Below, in pieces: positions 1 through 5,288 of a DNA stretch of 5,288 bases. Position 1 is the first letter of the stretch. Every line of letters starts with the position of its first letter. The translations under genes and the position numbers were made by a program. The DNA comes from an uncultured Prevotella sp. (lineage in GTDB: Bacteria > Bacteroidota > Bacteroidia > Bacteroidales > Bacteroidaceae), in contig CALIIG010000257.1 of assembly GCA_938018155.1 (NCBI GenBank), forward strand, positions 1 to 5,288, written 5' to 3'. The notes below the pieces were generated by a model. It was not told where the DNA came from. It saw only the letters and a program-made list of their open reading frames with translations, and searched no databases.

Positions 1-549
1 TTTGTATTTGGCTTGTTTGCATTGCTGGCCTACGAAATTGCCGAAATATCCATCAACAGTTATTTCATTAATTTTGTGACGGGCAAGGGCTGGATGAGCG
101 ATAACACGGCATCAATAGTGTTGACGGTAGCCCTGGCTTTCTTTATGTTCGGACGCTTTGGCGGCAGCTGGATTATGCGTCGCGTAAAGGCTGAACACAT
201 GTTGCTGGTGTGCTCGGCAGGAAGCGTAATCAGTATAGGCCTGGTTTTGCTCAATTTAGGACCCGTTTCGATGGTGGCCTTAATTCTGAATTATGCTTTT
301 GAAGCCATCATGTTTCCTACTATTTTCTCACTCTCTCTGCGCGGTTTGGGAAACCTTACCAAAAGTGCTTCGTCGCTGTTGATGATGACACCGATAGGAG
401 GCTGCGGCTTTTTGCTGATGGGAATTATAGCCGATTCAACACAGATGATGTCGCTACCGTTCATTATTCCTTTCCTCGGCTATTTTACAATATTGATATT
501 TGCTTCGGAGCTTACACGTGAACGCCATAGTGATAAGGCCGGGCGATAA
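1..549 (+). CDS. MFS sugar permease, FucP-like (FHS family), C-terminal half, 5' end outside window
   Basis: This is probably a proton-coupled sugar importer of the inner membrane, of the fucose/glucose/galactose permease (FHS) branch of the major facilitator superfamily. The frame is open from base 1 to a TAA at 547-549, giving 182 residues. The TTG at 13 is an ordinary leucine codon, not a credible start, so the gene begins upstream of the window. Six hydrophobic segments are visible, matching the second six helices of a 12-helix transporter: about residues 1-26, 37-59, 66-87, 89-113, 121-144 and 148-170. The stretch FEAIMFPTIFSLSLRGLG (about residues 100-117), followed by TKSASSLLMM and an IGG/GIIAD segment, resembles the conserved late-helix region of FucP-type permeases. 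The tail is short and charged (ELTRERHSDKAGR), as expected for a cytoplasmic C-terminus. Substrate cannot be read from this half. The downstream barrel gene starts 86 bp later on the same strand with no visible terminator between them. Confidence 0.85.
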   Translation, partial: FVFGLFALLAYEIAEISINSYFINFVTGKGWMSDNTASIVLTVALAFFMFGRFGGSWIMRRVKAEHMLLVCSAGSVISIGLVLLNLGPVSMVALILNYAFEAIMFPTIFSLSLRGLGNLTKSASSLLMMTPIGGCGFLLMGIIADSTQMMSLPFIIPFLGYFTILIFASELTRERHSDKAGR

Positions 550-635
550 CATTTTATATTTTATAATTACGGGTACCACTGTGCATGAACGGTGGTGCTT
601 TGCTATGTAAAAATGCAGCCGTAACCCTTTTATAC

Positions 636-3509
636 ATGTTTCATAAAGTTGTTTTCACTTGTTTTTTATGTCTTTCTTTCGTCACGGTTCAGGCGCGACT
701 TCTCTGCGGTCGTGTTGTAGACGCCTCAACGGGAGAGGATTTGATAGGTGCCACGGTAGAGTTATTGTCAGCCTCCGACAGTGCTGTTTTTCGCTCAACA
801 GTAACTACGGAACGGCAGTATTATGGCGAAAGCATATTTTGTTATACCCTTGACGTTGAAAATAATACCCGCTATCTGGTGCGCATATCGATGGTAGGGT
901 ATAAAACTTTGTACGTTCCTGTTGAGGTGAAAATGGCTGAACGCATGAACGAACAATGGGTTGACGATGCCCGTTTAAAAGTAGACACGCATGTTTTAGA
1001 CGAGGTTGTAGTAAAGGCTACGAAAATAAAGATGGTGATGCGTGGCGATACGGTAGTATATAATGCCGACGCTTTTAACCTGAGTGAAGGCTCAATGCTC
1101 GACGCCTTGGTCAGGCAGTTGCCGGGTGTAACACTTGAAGGCGGCGTGATAAAGGTGAACGGACGGGCCGTCAGCACGCTTTTGGTTGATGGTCGCGACT
1201 TTTTTAACGGTGATGCTATGAAAGCATTGGAAAACCTGCCTGCCTATACCGTAAACAAGGTACGCGTATACGACAAGCAGGGAAAGGACAGCAGGCTGAT
1301 GGAACGCGACATGGGCGACAAGGCTCTGGTGGTTGACGTGGCATTGAAAAAGCAATACCACCGGGGCTTTATAGGTAATGTGGACGTGGCAGCAGGCAGT
1401 AAAAGACGGTATAGCGCACGACTGTTTGCCATGCACTACGGCGAAAAGTCGCGACTTACACTGACGGGAAACATGAACAATGTGAGCGACGGGCAGACCC
1501 CTGGTGAGGATGGGGCGTTGAGTGAACTGCCTGATGCCGGCGGCGGAAGGCAGTCGACGCGACGCCTTGGCATCAGCTATTATTATAATGGTAAGGACGA
1601 AGACAGCTGTTTTTCGTCAGATAATAATATAGGTTTTACTGATAACGATCAACAATCGCGCATCAACTCACAGACGTTTCTGACCGGAGGCGATTATTTC
1701 CACCTCAGTAACAGCAGTAACCGGTCGCGTATAACCGATATGTCGGCATCGCTTTCGGCAGGCTTTCATCCTCACAGGCAGATTATCGACTTGTCTACAA
1801 GTGTTTCGCATACATCGGGTAGGGGATGGGACAGCATGCTTTCGGGCCAGTTTAATAAGAAGCCCTGGAGCATCTCTATGCTCGACAGTTTGTATCTTCC
1901 CGGCGCAAGCATGCGACTTTTGCATGCCACGGTAAACCGTCAGCGCGACGAAATGATGAGCCGTAGCAACAGTACAAATTACAGTTTTACGTTTGCCAAC
2001 CGCATTGCTTTCGGCAAGGAGACGGCACAAAATATGGCTTCGGTGACGGGAAGTGTAAGCTACGGACGGAGCAATGCCGACCGTTTCGGACGGAATCAGG
2101 TAGATTATCTGGGTGCCATGGCTACGCAGGACTATCGCGCCCAGTATGTATCGTCGCCGGCAAACAATTATACGCTTATGCTGAATATGGAATACAGCCG
2201 TTTGCTTAATCGCGATTCGGATGAGGTAAATACCATATATATTCAGCCCTTTGTGCGCCTGAACCAGAGCTACAACGCTTCAGGAAATGACCTTTATCGT
2301 TTGGACCGTCTGGCCGATTATACAGAAACGGCCTATCCGCTGGGCGTATTGCCGTCTACACGCAACGCTTTACTGCATGTGATTGATGCAACAAACAGCT
2401 ACCAGAACCGCAGTCATGTAACGTCTTCGTTTACTGGTTTGACGTTCAATTATACACATGGCGACGGTACCAGCAGGCCACAGTTCTCGGCTCAGCTGTA
2501 TGCTCCCGTGCAGTTTAAGCGCGAATCGCTGAGCTACAACCGCATGAGGCACTACCACAGTAAGCGTAATTCGGTATTCTTTGAACCAACATTGACATTT
2601 ACTTACCAAAATACCGATTCGACAGGAACACGTTATGCCAGCATCAATTACGGCACAAGCCAGAGCCAGCCCGACCTTTCAACGATGCTTGCCATACATG
2701 ATGACAGCAACCCTTTGGTGCTGACGTTGGGGAATCCCAATCTGAAGAAGTCGCGCGACCATCATATAGACCTCATGTTATCGTCGTTTTCAATGGCCCG
2801 TCAGCTGTCAGCTAACGCGGGTGCCAGCTACCATACCATGCACAATGCCATCGCAACATCGGTATTATATGACAAGAATACAGGACGGACAACGACACAA
2901 CAGGTAAACGTAAACGGCAATTGGGGAGCGTCGCTCAACGGTGGAATGGCTATGCCTTTGGACAAAAGTCAGCACCTTTCGTTTCAGGAGGAATTGCGAT
3001 GCGACTATAATAGAAGTGTTGACCTGATGACAGTGAGCGGTATGGCTGCCGTACAAAGCAAGGTAAACAACTGGAATGTACTGAACACGCTGAAACTGAC
3101 ATGGCAGGCTGGCGACCGCATACGCCTGAATTGTACCTCAAACGTAGCCTACCAGCGCGCCACGGGTAACCGCGACGATTTTACAACCGTTAGTGCATGG
3201 CGTTATAATTTTGGGGTAAATGGTAACATAACACTGCCCTGGAACTTTGAAATAACAACCGATTTTACAAATTACAACCGGCGCGGGTACAATGATTCGC
3301 AAATGAACAGCAGCGAGTTGATATGGAACTTACGACTGACAAAGAAGCTCCTGAAAGACAATCTTACCCTCTCGCTCGACGGTTTTGACCTGCTGGGACA
3401 GCTTAACAACACTACCTTTACGCTCGATGCGCAGGGACGTACCGAAACATGGACCAGCTCAATACCCCGTTACCTGATGTTGCATGTAGCATATAAGTTT
3501 CATAAATAG
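636..3509 (+). CDS. Outer-membrane beta-barrel protein, TonB-dependent-receptor-like, with regulatory-like N-terminal domain
   Basis: This is a predicted outer-membrane receptor or transporter of 957 residues with unknown substrate. I chose the ATG at 636 because it opens directly into a good signal peptide: a lysine at residue 4, a hydrophobic core, and cleavage after VQA at about residue 20. An in-frame ATG at 585 would add 17 residues (974 total) and bury that signal. Residues about 22-112 look like a CarboxypepD-regulatory-like beta-sandwich (GRVVDASTGEDLIGATV, then VRISMVGYKTLYVPV). LDEVVVKA at about 121-128 is the linker motif common in Bacteroidetes TonB-dependent receptors. A plug-like domain follows at about 129-215, with LPGV, a VNGR motif and LLVDGRDFFNGD. 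The rest, about 240-957, is rich in alternating aromatic/polar strands and Asn/Ser/Thr-rich loops and ends in VAYKFHK, like the OMP_b-brl_3 type of barrel. There is no adjacent SusD-like lipoprotein, so it is not a typical SusC. Neighbours suggest sugar metabolism, but that is weak evidence for function. Confidence 0.87.
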   Translation: MFHKVVFTCFLCLSFVTVQARLLCGRVVDASTGEDLIGATVELLSASDSAVFRSTVTTERQYYGESIFCYTLDVENNTRYLVRISMVGYKTLYVPVEVKMAERMNEQWVDDARLKVDTHVLDEVVVKATKIKMVMRGDTVVYNADAFNLSEGSMLDALVRQLPGVTLEGGVIKVNGRAVSTLLVDGRDFFNGDAMKALENLPAYTVNKVRVYDKQGKDSRLMERDMGDKALVVDVALKKQYHRGFIGNVDVAAGSKRRYSARLFAMHYGEKSRLTLTGNMNNVSDGQTPGEDGALSELPDAGGGRQSTRRLGISYYYNGKDEDSCFSSDNNIGFTDNDQQSRINSQTFLTGGDYFHLSNSSNRSRITDMSASLSAGFHPHRQIIDLSTSVSHTSGRGWDSMLSGQFNKKPWSISMLDSLYLPGASMRLLHATVNRQRDEMMSRSNSTNYSFTFANRIAFGKETAQNMASVTGSVSYGRSNADRFGRNQVDYLGAMATQDYRAQYVSSPANNYTLMLNMEYSRLLNRDSDEVNTIYIQPFVRLNQSYNASGNDLYRLDRLADYTETAYPLGVLPSTRNALLHVIDATNSYQNRSHVTSSFTGLTFNYTHGDGTSRPQFSAQLYAPVQFKRESLSYNRMRHYHSKRNSVFFEPTLTFTYQNTDSTGTRYASINYGTSQSQPDLSTMLAIHDDSNPLVLTLGNPNLKKSRDHHIDLMLSSFSMARQLSANAGASYHTMHNAIATSVLYDKNTGRTTTQQVNVNGNWGASLNGGMAMPLDKSQHLSFQEELRCDYNRSVDLMTVSGMAAVQSKVNNWNVLNTLKLTWQAGDRIRLNCTSNVAYQRATGNRDDFTTVSAWRYNFGVNGNITLPWNFEITTDFTNYNRRGYNDSQMNSSELIWNLRLTKKLLKDNLTLSLDGFDLLGQLNNTTFTLDAQGRTETWTSSIPRYLMLHVAYKFHK

Positions 3510-3524
3510 CCAATTGTAATGTAG

Positions 3525-3536
3525 GTTTTGCAAAAC
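3525..3536. repeat. 12-bp perfect palindrome downstream of the barrel gene
   Basis: GTTTTGCAAAAC reads the same on both strands. It lies 15 bp after the barrel stop codon. It has no room for a loop and no following T-run, so it is not a convincing intrinsic terminator. It may be a protein-binding site or chance in AT-rich DNA. Confidence 0.35.
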
Positions 3537-3558
3537 AAAGCACGATTCATTTTTATAC

Positions 3559-3585
3559 AGAAGAATTAAGTTTTTTAAGACTTCT
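3559..3585 (+). terminator. Weak imperfect hairpin between barrel gene and aldolase
   Basis: AGAAG at 3559-3563 pairs with CTTCT at 3581-3585. After a 2x2 internal mismatch, TTAA at 3566-3569 pairs with TTAA at 3575-3578, around a short T-rich loop. The stem is AT-rich and is followed by ACAAC rather than a T-run on the plus strand, so termination by it would be poor. It is the best candidate for the 3' end of the barrel transcript, but I hold it loosely. Confidence 0.2.
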
Positions 3586-3603
3586 ACAACATTAAAAAGC
3601 ATA

Positions 3604-3618
3604 CTTTACGGCGTAAAG
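3604..3618. promoter_or_regulatory. Perfect 15-bp dyad over the -33 region of the aldolase promoter (candidate operator)
   Basis: CTTTACG at 3604-3610 and CGTAAAG at 3612-3618 are exact inverted copies around a single central G. The dyad ends 14 bp before the -7 box at 3633-3640, so it covers the place where the -33 element would sit. No TTTG-type -33 sequence is present there. The symmetry and position suggest a dimeric regulator, either an activator replacing the missing -33 contact or a repressor. Which protein binds cannot be told from the sequence. Confidence 0.45.
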
Positions 3619-3632
3619 AGGGATAAAAACGC

Positions 3633-3640
3633 TAAATTTG
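3633..3640 (+). promoter_or_regulatory. Bacteroidetes -7 promoter box for the aldolase gene
   Basis: TAAATTTG is an exact match to the TAnnTTTG -7 consensus used by the primary sigma factor in Bacteroidetes. Transcription would be expected to start near 3645, giving an untranslated leader of about 45 bases. A canonical TTTG -33 element is not seen at 19-21 bp upstream; the nearest similar sequence, TTTA at 3605-3608, is 24 bp away and inside the dyad. The leader is very AT-rich and has no Shine-Dalgarno sequence before the ATG at 3691, which is normal for this phylum. Confidence 0.65.
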
Positions 3641-3690
3641 CAATGGTTTTAATTAAACTGTAGTGTTATATTTTTTAAACATAATTCAAT

Positions 3691-4704
3691 ATGGTAGTAA
3701 ATTATAAGGACTTGGGTCTCGTTAACACTCGCGAGATGTTTAAGCGTGCAGTATCTGGCGGCTATGCAATTCCTGCATTTAACTTTAACAATCTGGAGCA
3801 GCTTCAGGCTATTATCACGGCTTCTTCAGAGCTTCGTTCGCCGGTAATCCTTCAGGTTTCAAAGGGTGCCCGCAACTATGCTAACCCTACACTTCTGCGC
3901 TATATGGCAGAAGGTGCCGTAGCTTACGCTAAGGAGCTGGGCTGTCACCATCCTGAAATTGTCCTCCATCTTGACCACGGAGACACCTTCGAGCTGGTAA
4001 AGGACTGTGTAGACATGGGCTTTTCTTCAGTAATGATTGACGGATCGTCGAAGCCTTACGAGGAGAACATCGAACTTACACGCAAGTGTGTTGAGTACGC
4101 TCACAAGTACGACGTTACCGTTGAGGCTGAGTTGGGTGTGCTTGCAGGTGTTGAGGATGAGGTTGCTTCAGAAGAATCACATTATACCAAGCCTGAAGAG
4201 GTTATCGACTTCTCACAGCGTTCAGGTTGCGACAGCCTTGCAATCTCAATCGGTACTTCTCACGGAGCTTACAAATTTAAGCCGGAACAGTGCACCCGTG
4301 ACCCGAAGACAGGTCGTCTTTTGCCTCCTCCATTGGCATTTGATGTGCTTGCAGAGATCGAGAAGAAGCTGCCCGGATTCCCCATCGTGCTCCACGGCTC
4401 TTCGTCAGTTCCCCAGAAATATGTTGACATTATCAACAAGTTTGGCGGTAATCTGCCCGATGCTGTGGGTATTCCAGAGGAGCAGCTGCGCAAGGCTTCG
4501 AAGAGCGCGGTGTGCAAAATCAACATCGACTCTGACTCGCGTCTGGCTTATACTGCAGGTGTTCGCGAAACATTGTTCGAGCATCCTGACTATTTCGACC
4601 CACGTCAATATGGTAAGGTTGCCCGCGCTTACATGACAGACATGTACAAGGAGAAGATAACCGACGTGCTTGGCTCTGACCACAAGTTGGCTAATTGCGA
4701 CTAA
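3691..4704 (+). CDS. fba: Class II (metal-dependent) fructose-bisphosphate aldolase
   Basis: This enzyme reversibly splits fructose 1,6-bisphosphate into dihydroxyacetone phosphate and glyceraldehyde 3-phosphate in the cytoplasm, serving glycolysis and gluconeogenesis. The 337-residue length is normal for the class. It opens with VNTREMFKRAVSGGYAIPAFNFNN (about residues 11-34), the usual N-terminal strand. HLDHGDT at 93-99 supplies the expected catalytic Asp95 and metal ligand His96. VEAELG at 144-149 and the EDE at 155-157 match the acidic ligand/catalytic loop. GTSHGAYKF at 188-196 gives metal ligand His191, and VLHGSSSVP at 233-241 gives His235. KINIDSDSRLAYT near 274-286 is the phosphate-binding end. 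All key residues are present. Lysine is coded almost always by AAG, a bias stronger than in the barrel gene and consistent with high expression. It has its own promoter and a strong terminator, so it is probably monocistronic. Tagatose-bisphosphate aldolase is a close relative, but the full housekeeping pattern favours FBA. Confidence 0.95.
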   Translation: MVVNYKDLGLVNTREMFKRAVSGGYAIPAFNFNNLEQLQAIITASSELRSPVILQVSKGARNYANPTLLRYMAEGAVAYAKELGCHHPEIVLHLDHGDTFELVKDCVDMGFSSVMIDGSSKPYEENIELTRKCVEYAHKYDVTVEAELGVLAGVEDEVASEESHYTKPEEVIDFSQRSGCDSLAISIGTSHGAYKFKPEQCTRDPKTGRLLPPPLAFDVLAEIEKKLPGFPIVLHGSSSVPQKYVDIINKFGGNLPDAVGIPEEQLRKASKSAVCKINIDSDSRLAYTAGVRETLFEHPDYFDPRQYGKVARAYMTDMYKEKITDVLGSDHKLANCD

Positions 4705-4773
4705 TCATAGGTTGTACCCGTCGGAATGCCAAAAGGCTTATGACAATATACTGATACAACAAATAAATATAGG

Positions 4774-4810
4774 AAATCCCCGTCCGATACCATCGGACGG
4801 GGATTTTGCT
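4774..4810 (+). terminator. Strong intrinsic terminator after the aldolase gene
   Basis: The arm AAATCCCCGTCCGAT at 4774-4788 and its exact complement at 4792-4806 form a 15-bp perfect stem around a 3-base loop (ACC). A GC-rich core is followed by ATTTTGCTTTTA, giving a T-rich tail. It lies about 70 bp after the aldolase stop and should end that transcript. Confidence 0.92.
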
Positions 4811-5160
4811 TTTATATGCGGTTAGTACTTAAAAAATGTGCTCTAAAAACTGTTCCATAATGCCACTCTTTGCAGTTAAAGAAACCTATCGAGTTTATCA
4901 TTTCTCGTAAATAAAACAGATATTATGTCATCCTTTTTATTATTTATTTTTTCGAATTTCTATTTTAGTTCTTGGCATAATCTCTTTTATTTGGGGATAG
5001 CCTCAGGTCAACTACAGGTCAACCAATGAATAAATTGGCCGGTATTTTGCTCAAAATAGTATTATATGCTCAATACAAATAAAGGAGAGAATAGGGGCAT
5101 TTTATCCCAAACGAACCGTTATAATCATAGTAATCTATAGAGATAAGTACCTGATTATAA
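4811..5160. other. AT-rich stretch without a recognisable gene
   Basis: I find no convincing coding frame, tRNA or rRNA here. The longest ATG-started frame I followed by eye, at 4836-4910 (+), is only 24 codons and has no recognisable product. No exact TAnnTTTG -7 box was seen on either strand. The stretch does hold a short tandem direct repeat (separate entry at 5004-5023), a TGCTCAA heptamer at 5048-5054 and again at 5067-5073, and a small TATTTT/AAAATA inverted repeat at 5043-5058. It may be plain spacer or the chromosomal flank of an integration site. Confidence 0.6.
5004..5023. repeat. Two 9-bp direct repeats with an 11-bp period
   Basis: CAGGTCAAC occurs at 5004-5012 and again at 5015-5023, separated by TA. 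The 11-bp period is about one helical turn, so two protein monomers could bind on the same face of the DNA. The repeat lies about 190 bp from the tRNA fragment. A regulator site or recombination accessory site are both possible; nothing in the sequence decides between them. Confidence 0.5.
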
Positions 5161-5197
5161 ACAAAAAAGAACTTTACAATAATATGTAAAGCTCTTT
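5161..5197 (-). terminator. Intrinsic terminator of the minus-strand tRNA
   Basis: Read on the minus strand, AAAGAGCTTTACA (5197-5185) pairs with TGTAAAGTTCTTT (5178-5166) as a 13-bp stem with one G-U pair and a 6-base loop. The stem ends in a run of six T residues on that strand. It starts 11 bases past the last tRNA base. On the plus strand the same spot has an A-C mismatch and no T-run, so the orientation is clear. Its presence next to only half of a tRNA suggests that this is the native downstream side of an originally complete tRNA gene. Confidence 0.82.
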
Positions 5198-5208
5198 ACT
5201 TTCATTTG

Positions 5209-5250
5209 TGGACCAGATAGGGCTTGAACCTATGACCTCCAGATTATGAG
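5209..5250 (-). tRNA. 3' half of tRNA-Met (CAT anticodon), partial; candidate integration attachment site
   Basis: The minus strand carries, in order, an anticodon loop CTCATAA (5250-5244, anticodon CAT), the 3' anticodon strand TCTGG (5243-5239), a variable loop AGGTC, a T-arm with ATAGG and CCTAT pairing around TTCAAGC (5233-5217), a 3' acceptor strand CTGGTCC and discriminator A at 5209. CCA is not encoded, which is usual in this phylum. A complete gene would continue upstream with CCAGA, a D-arm and GGACCAG. Instead the next bases on the minus strand are ATAGC preceded by AT-rich sequence, and ATAGC cannot form the anticodon stem with TCTGG. The 38 bases left in the window hold no D-arm or acceptor strand. 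The fragment is therefore not a functional tRNA as it stands. Met is the likely identity; a CAT-anticodon Ile tRNA is a less likely alternative. Confidence 0.82.
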
Positions 5251-5264
5251 GCTATTTGATGTAT

Positions 5265-5276
5265 ATTTCATGAAAT
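5265..5276. repeat. 12-bp palindrome beside the tRNA breakpoint
   Basis: ATTTCATGAAAT is a perfect palindrome starting 15 bp beyond the point where tRNA homology ends, on the presumed mobile-element side. It could be a binding site for a recombination protein, or chance in AT-rich DNA. Confidence 0.3.
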
Positions 5277-5288
5277 TATAAATAATAT

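Noticed and set aside
555..562. TATATTTT as a possible -7 promoter box for the barrel gene
   Set aside because: It misses the final G of TAnnTTTG and has no TTTG at the right distance upstream, so it is too weak to list as a promoter.
690..710. A possible lipoprotein signal in the barrel protein because of a cysteine shortly after the signal peptide (RLLCG)
   Set aside because: The residue before the cysteine is leucine rather than Gly/Ala/Ser, and the cysteine lies after the better VQA cleavage site, so it does not fit a lipobox.
1092..1436. Antisense open frames within the barrel gene (the longest about 120 codons, at 1668-2030)
   Set aside because: They lie opposite a long continuous gene with recognisable domains, show no family features and have no promoter box of their own that I could see.
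4037..4636. A 199-codon open frame on the plus strand inside the aldolase gene
   Set aside because: It overlaps a fully conserved aldolase in another frame, and its translation is Ser/Arg/Leu-rich without domain character, which is typical of a shadow frame.
4836..4910. A 24-codon frame on the plus strand (start MCSKNCSIMP) in the AT-rich spacer
   Set aside because: It is very short, has no promoter box, no recognisable family, and follows closely after a strong terminator. It is best treated as chance.
5209..5288. A tRNA interrupted by a group I intron in the anticodon loop
   Set aside because: Such introns exist in bacterial tRNAs, but the visible 38 bases show no intron features and an integration scar explains the break more simply. 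The window ends too soon to exclude it fully.

Overview
The window looks like chromosomal DNA from a member of the Bacteroidales, possibly Prevotella or a relative. Three signs point there: a large outer-membrane beta-barrel protein with a carboxypeptidase-regulatory-like N-terminal domain, a Bacteroidetes-type -7 promoter box (TAnnTTTG) upstream of the aldolase gene, and AT-rich leaders without clear Shine-Dalgarno sequences. The genus is an inference from style, not from a database match.

Layout. At 1-549 (+) is the C-terminal half of an inner-membrane sugar permease of the FucP-like (FHS) branch of the major facilitator superfamily, cut by the window edge. At 636-3509 (+) is a complete TonB-dependent-receptor-like outer-membrane barrel with signal peptide, regulatory-like domain, plug and long barrel. 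At 3510-3690 is an intergenic region with a good -7 box and a perfect 15-bp dyad where the -33 element should be. At 3691-4704 (+) is a class II fructose-bisphosphate aldolase, followed by a textbook intrinsic terminator at 4774-4810. From about 4810 to 5208 I see no gene. At 5209-5250 (-) is the 3' half of a tRNA with a CAT anticodon (Met type), with its own intrinsic terminator just downstream on the minus strand.

How it fits together. The permease and aldolase belong to sugar uptake and central glycolysis/gluconeogenesis. The barrel is a cell-surface protein of unknown substrate, and no SusD-like partner lies between it and its neighbours. The permease and barrel could be co-transcribed, since only 86 bp separate them and no terminator is visible. 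The aldolase appears to be its own transcription unit.

The most notable feature is at the right edge. The tRNA homology stops abruptly at the 5' side of the anticodon loop, and what follows is AT-rich sequence with no D-arm or 5' acceptor strand. This is the expected scar of a tRNA-targeting integrative element, with the 3' half left behind as an attachment site. The geometry puts the element to the right of the window and the ordinary chromosome (aldolase, permease) to the left. The window does not show the element itself.
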